DNA of 47,160 nucleotides from an uncultured Granulosicoccaceae bacterium (GTDB taxonomy: Bacteria; Pseudomonadota; Gammaproteobacteria; Granulosicoccales; Granulosicoccaceae). Position numbers and translations under genes: made by a program. Where the stretch lies: the NCBI GenBank assembly GCA_937957915.1, contig CALGNZ010000041.1, forward strand, positions 1 to 47,160, written 5' to 3'. Each line of letters begins with the position of its first letter. Positions within the stretch are counted from its first letter, which is position 1. Below the pieces are notes generated by a model, which did not search any database, was not told where the DNA came from, and was given only the letters and a program-made list of their open reading frames with translations. Positions 17,329-26,415 of the stretch are shown piece by piece.

Positions 17329-18627
17329 TCAGCTGGCGGATTTCTTATCTGACGATCGCTGGCCATTGCGCGGGCGTCGCTGAGTTCTCGACTGCCGCGC
17401 ACGACTTTTTGCCGATAGAAGCAATTCCTGCCCTTCAGGCAACTCTTGCATTTTTTCCCACGCCTGGCAATACGATTCAAGCTCCTCACCCGCCTCACTG
17501 CGCAAACAGAGAAAATCGTAAGCGGCGCGAAAGCGGGGATTGCCCAGTAGCCGCATTGCGCGTTTACCGCGAGTTTTATACAGCCTTGGCTGCAATGCCC
17601 AAATCTCCCTCATGGGCATGGAAAACCGACGTGGCAATGCGGTCGCCGCAAGTTGCCCGGGAACCACCTCGTCAGCCGCTGCGAACACTGCTGGCACAGG
17701 TGGCATGCCTCGCTCTTCATGCCGGGCGGATGCTTCAACAATGTCAGCCCACAGCATCACCGCATAGATAAAGGCCGGCGTCACTGGCTGGTCATTCTGT
17801 ATTCTCGAATCCGTATTTCGTAACGCGATGCCGATCAGCCGTGCGAGATACTCGTCATTGTGCTGCAACCTGGCTGCGGTCAATGGAAACAGGTACTGCA
17901 GGAGATCGTGCTCGCGCAGCTGCTCAAAGCTCTCTGTGCCATGACCAGACTGCAGCAGCTTCAGGACTTCCTCAAAAAGCCGGGCAGGCGGTATATCTGC
18001 CAAACTTGAAGAGTGCTCCGCTATGGCCTCTGTGACATCACCATCCAGATTAAAATCAAGTTTCGCCGCAAAGCGCACTGCCCTCAGCGAGCGCACCGGA
18101 TCTTCAGTAATTCTTTCGGCGGCACTACCAATAAATTTGATTTTTCTCGCAGCCAGATCTTCAACACCGCCGAAGAAGTCTACGACGCTGAAATCGGCAA
18201 TATTGTAATAGAGCGCATTGATGGTGAGGTCACGTCTAATTGCATCATCGGCAAGGGTACCGCCAAACACATTGTCGCGAACTATTCGCCCAGTGTCGCC
18301 AACCACACCACCATCACCTTCGGTGTGGGCTGCTCTGAAGGTGGCAACCTCAATAATATCCCTGCCAAAAATCACGTGAGCCAGGCGAAAACGCCGACCG
18401 ATTAAACGACAGTTATCAAACAGCCCTTTCACCTGTTCCGGACTGGCATCTGTCGCGATATCGAAATCTTTCGGTGACCTGCCAAGCAGCAGATCACGCA
18501 CGCCACCGCCAACCAGATAACTGGCAAACCCTCCCTCGTGCAGTCTGTAAAGTACTTTAAGAGCATTTTTACTGATGTTGGCGCGCGACACCTGGTGCTC
18601 ATCGCGTGAAAGCGTAACGGGTTCCAT
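17329..18627 (-). CDS. pcnB: Poly(A) polymerase I
   Basis: Adds 3' poly(A) tails to RNA and so promotes decay. It belongs to the class II nucleotidyltransferases shared with CCA-adding enzymes. The catalytic head reads LVGGGVRDLLLGRSPKDFDIATDA (key residues GG and D-F-D), followed by RRFRLAHVIFG and RRDLTINALYYNI, and EDPVRSLRAVRFAAKL in the neck. The 432-residue length and the basic, disordered C-terminal tail (RARQSRTQRRPRNGQR) favour PcnB over Cca. The ATG at 18627 lacks a clear ribosome binding site and is 2 bp after the stop of a possible small ORF, so coupling is possible. Confidence 0.93.
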   Translation of the reverse strand: MEPVTLSRDEHQVSRANISKNALKVLYRLHEGGFASYLVGGGVRDLLLGRSPKDFDIATDASPEQVKGLFDNCRLIGRRFRLAHVIFGRDIIEVATFRAAHTEGDGGVVGDTGRIVRDNVFGGTLADDAIRRDLTINALYYNIADFSVVDFFGGVEDLAARKIKFIGSAAERITEDPVRSLRAVRFAAKLDFNLDGDVTEAIAEHSSSLADIPPARLFEEVLKLLQSGHGTESFEQLREHDLLQYLFPLTAARLQHNDEYLARLIGIALRNTDSRIQNDQPVTPAFIYAVMLWADIVEASARHEERGMPPVPAVFAAADEVVPGQLAATALPRRFSMPMREIWALQPRLYKTRGKRAMRLLGNPRFRAAYDFLCLRSEAGEELESYCQAWEKMQELPEGQELLLSAKSRARQSRTQRRPRNGQRSSDKKSAS

Positions 18628-18629
18628 CG

Positions 18630-18881
18630 CTAGTTGCGCACCATCGATTCCACCAACAAATAAGAAGAGGATGTCACGGCTAAAGAATCACCGTGTGCAG
18701 TTTCATATGCGCCCCTGATTAATGCTGACTCTGATAAATCTGAGTGAAACGGGATCATTGAAGTTATCAGGCGCATAAGGATATTGTAGAGCGCAAAGGT
18801 TTTAAAGGACGCATTGATAACCAGGAGTTCGACAAATTCTTGCAGATCACGCTTTGGCAGATCAGAAAATTTAAACTGCAT
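18630..18881 (-). CDS. Possible small protein upstream of pcnB
   Basis: An open frame of 83 codons ends 2 bp before the pcnB start. The predicted product has a helical, amphipathic first half (LPKRDLQEFVELLVINASF, then ALYNILMRLI) and no motif I recognise. In favour of reality are the tight junction with pcnB, and pcnB's own lack of a ribosome binding site. Against it, no Shine-Dalgarno sequence precedes the ATG at 18881. If it is not real, the 424 bp from pcnB to glnK hold no gene. Confidence 0.3.
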   Translation of the reverse strand: MQFKFSDLPKRDLQEFVELLVINASFKTFALYNILMRLITSMIPFHSDLSESALIRGAYETAHGDSLAVTSSSYLLVESMVRN

Positions 18882-19051
18882 ATGAATTGGACACTGCACA
18901 CCGATTTCTCAATGCCCCCGGTGCCATAAACGGTATTGATATAAAGCTGAGCCTGTTCGATACGATACTGTTGACTTCGGGCATCGAATCTTCGTGGGTC
19001 ATGCAGAGCTGGCGCGGGCGCGATAGAGAAATTCGAAGCGAAAGCACTCTG

Positions 19052-19408
<357 letters not shown>

Positions 19409-19495
19409 TTATAAATTAAATAAAGTTACCGAAAACAAAACGCCAGCAACGCAAGCAAGGTTCCTGTCGCGCGAGTAAACTGACTACCTCAGCGC

Positions 19496-20722
19496 TTAAT
19501 CAAATCTGGGCGATGACGATACTTTGTGAATACTTAAATCCGCTCCATTGTACTCATCTTCTTCACTGAGCCTGATACCAACCGTCACCTTCAGTACGCC
19601 ATAGACGATAAAGCCAACAGCCAGAGCGAACACAACACCAGCCAGAGTACCCACAAGCTGTGACACCAAAGTGACACCACCCAGACCACCGAGTTTTTCG
19701 AGTCCAAATATACCAGCTGCAATTCCACCCCACGCCCCACATACTCCGTGCAGCGGCCAGACTCCCAGAACATCGTCTATTTTCAGTCGGTTCTGCGTCA
19801 ACATAAACAGCCACACAAACAGACAGCCTGCAACAGAACCAACCGCAAGCGAACCTATCGGGTGCATTATGTCGGATCCGGCGCAGACCGCAACCAGACC
19901 TGCCAATGGGCCATTGTGGACGAACCCGGGGTCATTCTTGCCTACTATGAGTGCCGCCAGCAAGCCACCAACCATGGCCATCAACGAATTTATCGCCACA
20001 AGGCCGCTAATACCACCGATTTTCTGTGCTGACATCACATTAAAACCAAACCAGCCTACTGTCAGAATCCAGGCGCCAAGCGCAAGAAACGGAATACTTG
20101 AGGGTGGATGCGCCAGCAGCACCCTGCCCTCCGACGTGTAGCGGCCTTTTCTGACCCCGAGCAACACAACTGCACCAAGTGCAATCCAGCCGCCGACGGC
20201 ATGCACCACCACTGACCCGGCAAAGTCATGGAACTCGGCGCCACCGATCGAGGCCACCATCTGCTGGAAGCCATAATTACCATTCCACACCATCCCCTCG
20301 AAAAGCGGGTAGGCAAACGCGACGATGATGAGCGAGGCAAAAAGCTGTGGATAAAAGCTTGCTCGCTCGGCAATACCGCCGGAGATGATGGCCGGAATCG
20401 CCGCCGCAAAAGTCAAAAGGAAGAAAAATTTGACCAGCTCATAACCGTTTCGCTCCGCTAATACGGCTGCTGGTGCAAAGAAGTCCACACCGTACGCGAT
20501 GCTGTAGCCGACAAAAAAATACGCGATAGTCGATACACCGAAGTCGCTAATGATCTTGACCAGTGCATTAACCTGATTTTTTTCTCTGACGGTGCCCACT
20601 TCCAAAAAGGCAAATCCGGCATGCATCCAGAGCACCAAAATAGCACCCAACAACACAAACAGTGTGTCCGCTCCTGTTTGCACATTCTCCAAAGCAAATC
20701 CGCCATCGTTCAAAAGTGGCAT
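19496..20722 (-). CDS. amtB: Ammonium transporter
   Basis: A polytopic inner-membrane protein of the Amt/Rh family with about eleven membrane segments over 408 residues. The twin pore histidines are H174 (GSVVVHAVGGW) and H325 (GVWPLHGVCGAWGG). Other Amt signatures are EVGTVREKN, NGNYGFQQM and DDVLGVWPLHG. The C-terminal cytoplasmic tail (EEDEYNGADLSIHK) is the conserved GlnK-contact region. There is no extra cleavable signal peptide. It is the first gene of an amtB-glnK pair. I searched the 235 bp upstream for a sigma-54 promoter with correct GG-N10-GC spacing and did not find one. Confidence 0.95.
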   Translation of the reverse strand: MPLLNDGGFALENVQTGADTLFVLLGAILVLWMHAGFAFLEVGTVREKNQVNALVKIISDFGVSTIAYFFVGYSIAYGVDFFAPAAVLAERNGYELVKFFFLLTFAAAIPAIISGGIAERASFYPQLFASLIIVAFAYPLFEGMVWNGNYGFQQMVASIGGAEFHDFAGSVVVHAVGGWIALGAVVLLGVRKGRYTSEGRVLLAHPPSSIPFLALGAWILTVGWFGFNVMSAQKIGGISGLVAINSLMAMVGGLLAALIVGKNDPGFVHNGPLAGLVAVCAGSDIMHPIGSLAVGSVAGCLFVWLFMLTQNRLKIDDVLGVWPLHGVCGAWGGIAAGIFGLEKLGGLGGVTLVSQLVGTLAGVVFALAVGFIVYGVLKVTVGIRLSEEDEYNGADLSIHKVSSSPRFD

Positions 20723-20957
20723 TTTAGTGCATTTCGAGCCGGGAGTCTGCGCGCTTGAGCTTCGCGCAGGCAGAACCTGCCATCGCGAGGTGTTTTCCCC
20801 ATCGATTAGAGCAATGAGTTGCTCATGGCCATGTACCGGATCTTTAAAAACGCAGAGTCAGGGTGCGCCGACACCAGCAGAGGTTTCTCCGCACAGATAC
20901 CCTGTTGGCATCGTCTTTTGCTAGCGCGACATCAGCTCCAGAATAAGTACCACCAAT

Positions 20958-21365
20958 CTACTCACTATTGCGATCCCTGACCTGCTGGAGTAGACGCCGA
21001 TCCCTCTTGTTTGGCCGGCCGGCGAGCCTTTCACCCTGAGAGGCCATGCGATCATCACGGAGCCGCTCTTGCAGTATCTCTCTGGCAGCGAGACTCTCCT
21101 GCGTCTCTGTATAGGCTTTGCGTGCCTCAGGGGCAGCCACACGCTTTTCGATAGCAAGTTCGACAGCCACGGTAAATGTGTACGGACCTTTCTTGATTTC
21201 GACAATATCGCCAGCGGCAACCTGGCGCGATGGCTTTACCCGGGCTCCGCCACAATGGACCTTGCCGCCAGCTACCGCGTCTGTGGCCAGACCACGTGTC
21301 TTAAAGAAACGTGTTGCCCACAGCCACTTGTCGAGCCTGACTTTTTTAGTTACCGGGTCATTCAT
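20958..21365 (-). CDS. hslR: S4-domain RNA-binding protein, Hsp15-like
   Basis: Small basic protein of 135 residues. The S4 RNA-binding domain starts at once: VRLDKWLWATRFFKTRGLATDAVAGGKVHCGGARVKPSRQV. A charged C-terminal tail (ERLRDDRMASQGERLAGRPNKRDRR) follows, as in Hsp15, which recycles stalled 50S subunits carrying a nascent chain. The ATG at 21365 is chosen because it opens directly before the S4 domain and follows GGTGGG. TTG 21383 and GTG 21377 are in frame upstream. It diverges from ycgL and is followed by amtB after 235 bp in which I see no gene. Confidence 0.88.
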   Translation of the reverse strand: MNDPVTKKVRLDKWLWATRFFKTRGLATDAVAGGKVHCGGARVKPSRQVAAGDIVEIKKGPYTFTVAVELAIEKRVAAPEARKAYTETQESLAAREILQERLRDDRMASQGERLAGRPNKRDRRLLQQVRDRNSE

Positions 21366-21645
21366 GATGCCCACCGTCAACAAAGGTTAGATCGCGAAAA
21401 GAAACGTACGCTGTGCGCGACACAAAGACGCTGCTCGAACACAGGGGTTGGTGTGAAGACCAGAATATCACGCTAAATCTATCGATAAATGGGTCAAAAT
21501 CGCTGGAACTTCAATAGACCCGCACATGCTGCCTGAGCATTCCAGACCAGTAATCGCCCTCGCCAAATTGGCCGTAGATCCGCGCGGTACTAACTGTGTA
21601 GAATCCGGCAGTGACTTAACCAGCAACCACCAATCAGGTAGTAAG

Positions 21646-21909
21646 ATGAATGTATGGGTGTACAAGAGTGACCGTAAAAGCGGATATTATCTGTACGTAA
21701 CAGCGAAAGACGACTTTTCAGCGGTTCCGGACACACTGTTGACCAGATTAGGAAAATTGGAACTTGCGCTCGAATTCGAGTTGCACAAAAAACGCAAACT
21801 GGCTAGCGAGAATGCGGAAACGGTGCTCGAGAACCTTCGACAGCAAAGCTATCATCTGCAAATCAATGATCCGCTTGTCTACGGTAGCTTACCCGAATAC
21901 TCCAGGTAA
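21646..21909 (+). CDS. ycgL: YcgL domain-containing protein
   Basis: Small protein of 87 residues characteristic of gammaproteobacteria. MNVWVYKSDRKSGYYLYV and the conserved end LENLRQQSYHLQINDP are diagnostic of the YcgL family, whose molecular role is not established. The open frame reaches back to 21526, but the family start is the ATG at 21646 with AGGT 7 nt before it. It converges on the cytochrome c pair. Confidence 0.9.
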   Translation: MNVWVYKSDRKSGYYLYVTAKDDFSAVPDTLLTRLGKLELALEFELHKKRKLASENAETVLENLRQQSYHLQINDPLVYGSLPEYSR

Positions 21910-21945
21910 GGAATCAGGCTCCGGAACACCAGAGCCTGAGCAACA

Positions 21946-22272
21946 TTACTTCGCTATGGTAAGTTCAGATTCCTGGCTTGCGAAGTACGCCGCCAGATCT
22001 TTTATATCTTTATCGGAAAGCGCAGCCGCAAAGCCTGCCATTATCGCGTTCTTTCTGGCACCTGATCGGTAATCAGATAAAGCCTGCACGAGGTAGCTTT
22101 CGTACTGGCCAGCCAGCTTTGGATTTGCTGGTATTGTACTGTTGCCATCTGCGCCATGGCAGGCCGCACAGGTCGCTGACAGTTCCTTACCTTTAGCAAC
22201 ATCACCGGCAATAACCGTCGCCGGCAACCACGCTGCAACGCATAACAACTGCAAAATATTTTTCAGTTTCAT
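21946..22272 (-). CDS. Monohaem class I cytochrome c
   Basis: A 108-residue exported electron carrier. A signal peptide (about 1-23, ending VIAG) is followed by the haem-attachment site C35-A-A-C38-H39. The distal ligand candidate is the methionine in NAIMAGFA, then DIKDLAAYFASQ helps cap the haem as in half of a cytochrome c4. The start ATG at 22272 has GGGAAAG upstream. A frame extension to 22335 would run into the preceding cytochrome gene. It lies 13 bp after that gene, so the two are co-transcribed and may work as a split cytochrome c4-like pair (inference). Confidence 0.9.
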   Translation of the reverse strand: MKLKNILQLLCVAAWLPATVIAGDVAKGKELSATCAACHGADGNSTIPANPKLAGQYESYLVQALSDYRSGARKNAIMAGFAAALSDKDIKDLAAYFASQESELTIAK

Positions 22273-22285
22273 ATCACTTTCCCGA

Positions 22286-22609
22286 CTATTTAAGCGCTGA
22301 CAGATAGGCTGCAATATCAGCGATGTCCTCGTCACTTAAATTCGACGCATTTGCGTGCATCGTGTTGTGAGAACGCTGCTTTTCCCGATAAGCCTTCAAT
22401 GCGGCAATCAGGTACTCCTCGTGCTGCCCGCCAATCCTCGGCACATGATAAGTTGGATAGGTGTTGACATAGTGGGGTACACCGTGACAACCAAGGCAGG
22501 TTTCTGATTTTCCACGACCCAATTCAGGATCACCAGCCCATGCTCCGCCAACCAGAGCACCCTGAGCCAGAGCCATCGTCAATGCCGTTGCCACCACCAG
22601 CTTTTTCAT
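22286..22609 (-). CDS. Monohaem class I cytochrome c
   Basis: A 107-residue periplasmic cytochrome. A signal peptide ends near AWA (residue 25), the haem motif is C38-L-G-C41-H42, and the methionine in NTMHANAS is the likely sixth ligand. DIADIAAYLSALK closes the fold. It differs from its downstream partner by the insertion PHYVNTYPTYHVPRIGG after the haem motif, in the c4/c553 manner. It is first in a two-gene operon. The electron donor and acceptor cannot be told from the window. Confidence 0.9.
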   Translation of the reverse strand: MKKLVVATALTMALAQGALVGGAWAGDPELGRGKSETCLGCHGVPHYVNTYPTYHVPRIGGQHEEYLIAALKAYREKQRSHNTMHANASNLSDEDIADIAAYLSALK

Positions 22610-22727
22610 AGTTTATATGCCATTTCTTTATGTGATTTTTTTGCAGATGTTTAAGCTGCGCGGGCGCATTTTACTGCCACCCGCGTACCAATCATAGTAG
22701 CAATTCGGAAGAGTAGTACCTGAAGGG

Positions 22728-24668
22728 TTAATCGCTGAGTTCTATTATCAGCTGGTTCATCCGTTGAACAAAGCCTGCCGCATCGTCAAGTTGGCCGCCC
22801 TCGGCCAGAATAGCCTGGTCGAGTAGTAGCTTGCTCCAATCGCCAAATCGATCTTCGTCAACTTCAACATCCATTTTCTTTAGTATCGGATGCCCCGGGT
22901 TGATCTCAAGGGTTGGTTTGTTATCCGGTACTTCGTGACCTGCTTGCTTCATCAACTGCTGCATGTGCAAGGCCATCTCCTGCTCACCAAGCACAACACA
23001 GGCCGGAGAGCTCGTTAGCCGGTGCGATACCTTGACCTCAGCCACTTTGTCTTCAAGTTGCTTCTTCAGTCGCTCAACGAGTTTTTCTGCTTCTTTTTCA
23101 ACACCTTCCTGCTGCTCTTTCTCTTCCTTATCCTGGATTTCTCCAAGATCGAGATCCCCTTTTGCAACTGAGCTGAATGACTTGCCATCGAACTCATTCA
23201 GGTAGGACATCATCCACTCATCCACCCGATCGAACATGATCAGGACCTCAACACCTTTTTTCGTAAAAATCTCAAGGTGCGGACTGTTTTTACCCGCTGA
23301 AAAACTGTCAGCGGTAATAAAGTAGATCTTATCCTGGCCCGTCTGCATGCGTGAGATATAGTCAGCCAGACTTACATTTTGTTCGTCAGTTCCGCTGTGC
23401 GTTGAGGCAAAGCGAAACAGAGCAGCAACCTGCTCTTTATTGGCGAAATCCTCACCCGGTGCCTCTTTGAGACATCGTCCAAACTGCTCCCAAAATACTT
23501 TGTAGTCATCAGGCTCTTTGCTGGCCATGCCTTCAAGCAGGGACAACACTTTCTTGACTGAAGCGCCACGAATATTCTCGACAACCTTGTTGCTCTGCAG
23601 GATCTCCCTGGACACGTTGAGCGGCAAATCACTTGAGTCGACCAGTCCGCGTACAAAGCGCAGATACCGTGGCATCAGCTTCTCAGCTTCATCCATGATA
23701 AAAACACGCTGGGCATAGAGTTTTATTCCCTGCTTCTGCTGGTGCTCATAAAGATCGAAAGGTGCATTCCTGGGGATATAAAGCAGCGAGGTGTACTCGT
23801 ACTTGCCTTCCACCCGGTTGTGCGACCAGGTTAACGGGTCTTCCCAATCATGACTGACCTGCTTGTAGAAGGCCTTGTATTCGTCATCGGAAATATCTTT
23901 GCGGGCTCTTGTCCACAAAGCTGAAGCATCGTTGACCTTCTCGAGTTGCGGCTCTTTCTTTTCAGCTTCCTGCGCATCATCATCATCGCCAGTTGGCGGT
24001 GTGTCATGGATGACTTCATACATCTTGATGGGGAATGTAATGTGGTCAGAGTACTTTTTAATAATACCGCGCAGCCGCCAGTTATCGGCATACTCCTGAC
24101 TGTCTTCGCGCAGATATAACGTCACAGACGTGCCTTTTTCGGATCGTTCTATCGGGTTAATGCTGTAGCTGCCAGCCGCTTCACTCTCCCATCTGACTCC
24201 AGCAGAGGGATCTTCTCCCGCTTTTCGAGTTTCAAGCACCACTCGATCTGCCACTACAAACGCAGAGTAAAATCCAACACCAAACTGGCCAATAAGCCTT
24301 GCGTCTTCCTGCTGGTCACCGGTCAGCGCCTCCAAAAACTGCTTAGTGCCTGACTTTGCAATTGTGCCGATATTGCTGATGACTTCGTCGCGAGTCATAC
24401 CGATACCGTTATCGGAAATCGTTACCGTGTGAGCGTCAGAATCGAACTCTATCGTGATAGCAAGCTCCTGCTCGCCCTCACTGAGCGCATCGTTGGCGAC
24501 TGCCTCAAACCGCAGTTTGTCACATGCGTCAGAAGAATTTGAAATGAGTTCGCGAAGGAATATTTCCTTGTTGGAGTACAGGGAGTGAATCATCAGTTTC
24601 AGCAACTGATTGACTTCAGCCTGAAACTCCATGGTTTCTGGTTGCGCGTCTGATTTAGTATCTGTCAT
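22728..24668 (-). CDS. htpG: Molecular chaperone HtpG (Hsp90)
   Basis: Bacterial Hsp90, an ATP-dependent cytosolic chaperone dimer. The GHKL ATPase domain shows FLRELISNSSDACDK, DNGIGMT, GTIAKSGT and GQFGVGFYSAF. The middle domain has YIPRNAPFDLY, RVFIMDEAE and LPLNVSREILQ, and the C-terminal dimerisation domain has LTSSPACVV. At 646 residues it is full-length. A good AGAGGAG lies 8 nt before the ATG. Upstream there is a candidate heat-shock promoter (24798-24826). Confidence 0.98.
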   Translation of the reverse strand: MTDTKSDAQPETMEFQAEVNQLLKLMIHSLYSNKEIFLRELISNSSDACDKLRFEAVANDALSEGEQELAITIEFDSDAHTVTISDNGIGMTRDEVISNIGTIAKSGTKQFLEALTGDQQEDARLIGQFGVGFYSAFVVADRVVLETRKAGEDPSAGVRWESEAAGSYSINPIERSEKGTSVTLYLREDSQEYADNWRLRGIIKKYSDHITFPIKMYEVIHDTPPTGDDDDAQEAEKKEPQLEKVNDASALWTRARKDISDDEYKAFYKQVSHDWEDPLTWSHNRVEGKYEYTSLLYIPRNAPFDLYEHQQKQGIKLYAQRVFIMDEAEKLMPRYLRFVRGLVDSSDLPLNVSREILQSNKVVENIRGASVKKVLSLLEGMASKEPDDYKVFWEQFGRCLKEAPGEDFANKEQVAALFRFASTHSGTDEQNVSLADYISRMQTGQDKIYFITADSFSAGKNSPHLEIFTKKGVEVLIMFDRVDEWMMSYLNEFDGKSFSSVAKGDLDLGEIQDKEEKEQQEGVEKEAEKLVERLKKQLEDKVAEVKVSHRLTSSPACVVLGEQEMALHMQQLMKQAGHEVPDNKPTLEINPGHPILKKMDVEVDEDRFGDWSKLLLDQAILAEGGQLDDAAGFVQRMNQLIIELSD

Positions 24669-24797
24669 TTGTCTGACTCCTCTGTAGGGCTCCGTTCAGG
24701 CTAACTGCAATTGGTTTCAGGCTCTCCGCTATACGCTTGTGCATAGCAACTTTACTAAAAAGTAAAAGAAACCAACCTGGATGTTCCAGCGATGTCT

Positions 24798-24826
24798 ATC
24801 TGCGGATAGTGGTGTGGCTTTTCAAG
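24798..24826 (-). promoter_or_regulatory. Candidate sigma-32 promoter for htpG
   Basis: On the minus strand CTTGAAA (24820-24826) matches the heat-shock -35 element exactly. After 14 nt CCGCAGAT (24798-24805) matches five of eight positions of CCCCATTT. This would give a leader of about 120 nt. The weak -10 keeps confidence low. Confidence 0.3.
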
Positions 24827-25017
24827 ACCAGAACAGCCTTGCCTGCAATTCAGGAACTGAATCTCGGGTGGCGTACAGTTTTACGCACCTGGACACGGGT
24901 CACTGTTGCTCAAGCAAGTTTGATCGCCCGGGACAATTACAGAACGACGCCCAAACACCCGCCTCAGTTGTACCAAGTGCGGGTCTGACAAGAGGTGCAC
25001 ACCAGCTCACGTTTGTG

Positions 25018-25039
25018 ATGCAACCAGCATTCGTTGCAT
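25018..25039. terminator. Hairpin downstream of rplS
   Basis: ATGCAAC and GTTGCAT pair perfectly around an 8-nt loop about 55 bp beyond the rplS stop. There is no T run, so it is only a candidate end of the rpsP operon. Confidence 0.25.
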
Positions 25040-25093
25040 TTACCAGGCGCCTGGCAGATTACCCGAGATACCTGCGCTGTGTTGTATACCGTT

Positions 25094-25438
25094 TTAAAGC
25101 TTTTCTTTGATTCGAGCAGCTTTGCCGGTCAACCCTCTGAGATAGTAAAGCTTGGAACGCCTGACGTCGCCGCGGCGCTTTACCTGAATTTCGGCTACGG
25201 TCGGGCTGTAGGTTTGGAATACCCGCTCAACACCTTCGCCATGAGAAATTTTGCGCACGGTAAACGCAGAGTTCAGCCCACGGTTGCGTCGAGCAATTAC
25301 AACGCCCTCAAATGCCTGCAAACGCTCTCGTGTGCCTTCTTTCACTCGTACCTGCACCACGACAGTGTCTCCGGGTCCAAATTTCGGCACTTCCTTATCC
25401 ATCTGCTCTGCATTCAGCGCGTCGATGATGTTACTCAT
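25094..25438 (-). CDS. rplS: 50S ribosomal protein L19
   Basis: Large-subunit protein at the 30S-50S interface. The 114-residue sequence shows the family pattern throughout: [53 protein letters not shown] and [22 protein letters not shown]. The ATG at 25438 has GGAG just upstream. It is the last gene of the conserved rpsP-rimM-trmD-rplS operon, 27 bp after trmD. Confidence 0.98.
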   Translation of the reverse strand: MSNIIDALNAEQMDKEVPKFGPGDTVVVQVRVKEGTRERLQAFEGVVIARRNRGLNSAFTVRKISHGEGVERVFQTYSPTVAEIQVKRRGDVRRSKLYYLRGLTGKAARIKEKL

Positions 25439-25465
25439 TACTCCACTCCAATCGTGTGGTCATTG

Positions 25466-26254
25466 TTACTTTGGTTCAGGCTCTTTTGAGCCGTCTTCAT
25501 TTGTGTATAACGCCAGCAACTGCTGATCTTTTCTGGTCAACCTGACCTCGTTCAGCAACTCCGGCCTTCTTTGTTTCGTTCTACCCAGCGACTGCATCCG
25601 TCGCCAGTCTGCAATCGCCGCATGATCACCACTCAACAACACGGGCGGTACCACCTGCCCGTTGAACAACTCCGGTCTGGTGTAGTGCGGACAATCGAGC
25701 AACCCATCGACTGCAAAAGAGTCCTGCTCCGCAGAACTCTCATGGCCCAGCACACCGGGCAGTTGTCTGACAAGCGCATCTGCCAACACCATAGCCGCCA
25801 GCTCACCACCGCTTAATACAAAATCACCTATCGATACTTCAAGATCGATGCGGGTGTTTACCACCCGCTCATCGATACCTTCGTAACGACCGGCGACCAG
25901 CACAAGATTCCTTTTCTCAGTCAACTCAATCACCAGCTGGTGATTGAGCTGTCGTCCCTGTGGACTCATATACACCACCAGAGGATCACAACTTGTGATA
26001 CTCCGGTTTGCTTCTGCAGCACCATCTATTGCCGCTACCAACGGCCCTGGCTGCATCACCATACCGGGCCCGCCGCCGTACGGACGGTCATCAACAGTGC
26101 GATGTCGATCTGTCGCGTAGTCTCTCGGATTAAAAGTCGACAGCGCAACGATGCCTTTGTCAATCGCTCGTCCGGTGACCCCCCCGCTACTCACTGCCAT
26201 TACCAGCTCGGGAAAGAGAGTGACTACCGCAATCGCGTTGACATCCTGCTCCAC
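25466..26254 (-). CDS. trmD: tRNA (guanine(37)-N1)-methyltransferase
   Basis: SPOUT methyltransferase that forms m1G37 next to the anticodon and prevents +1 frameshifts. Visible motifs are VVTLFPELV, YGGGPGMVMQPGP, YMSPQGRQLNHQ, LVAGRYEGIDERV, the knot segment IGDFVLSGGELAAM, and GLLDCPHYTRPE. It is 262 residues long. The start is a GTG at 26254, with GAGGT 8 nt upstream that forms part of a three-copy 18-bp repeat. The frame stays open through the repeats up to a TGA, but no standard start codon occurs there. Confidence 0.95.
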   Translation of the reverse strand: MEQDVNAIAVVTLFPELVMAVSSGGVTGRAIDKGIVALSTFNPRDYATDRHRTVDDRPYGGGPGMVMQPGPLVAAIDGAAEANRSITSCDPLVVYMSPQGRQLNHQLVIELTEKRNLVLVAGRYEGIDERVVNTRIDLEVSIGDFVLSGGELAAMVLADALVRQLPGVLGHESSAEQDSFAVDGLLDCPHYTRPELFNGQVVPPVLLSGDHAAIADWRRMQSLGRTKQRRPELLNEVRLTRKDQQLLALYTNEDGSKEPEPK

Positions 26255-26260
26255 CTTGTT

Positions 26261-26314
26261 TACCTCAATTGCCGCGCTTACCTCAATTGCTGCCTCTACC
26301 TCAATTGACGCCAG
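26261..26314. repeat. Three tandem 18-bp repeats carrying a Shine-Dalgarno-like motif
   Basis: Three units (26261-26278, 26279-26296, 26297-26314) share TACCTCAATTG at their start. On the minus strand each ends in CAATTGAGGTA, which contains GAGG. The unit nearest to trmD supplies its ribosome binding site. They lie in an unusually long rimM-trmD gap of about 160 bp. Confidence 0.85.
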
Positions 26315-26415
26315 CTCTCAACCCGCATCCCGAGACTCCAGTCCAGACAGGGAGCGAAGCCTGATTTATTGTAGCGCTTCGATCGCGTTCCTAAACAATT
26401 GCCCCCCGATTGGCG

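Larger units (their letters stand above)
24669..25093. other. Long leader and intergenic region between rplS and htpG
   Basis: A 425-bp stretch without a credible gene. It contains a heat-shock-promoter-like pair (24798-24826), a small hairpin TTTACT-AAAA-AGTAAA (24751-24766) that would lie in the htpG leader, a 12-bp palindrome CCAGGCGCCTGG (25043-25054) and an inverted repeat ATGCAAC / GTTGCAT (25018-25039). The last two are downstream of rplS and may help end that operon. Confidence 0.45.

Noticed and set aside
17247..17498. Long N terminus of the deoxynucleoside kinase
   Set aside because: It would overlap pcnB by 170 bp and gives a basic, Cys-rich stretch unlike the family; a TTG with a good ribosome binding site exists at 17246.
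20723..20957. Possible sigma-54 promoter or NtrC site upstream of amtB
   Set aside because: TGGCAGG followed by GCCTGC was tempting, but the distance between GG and GC is 8 or 12 nt instead of 10, and no complete NtrC dyad is present.
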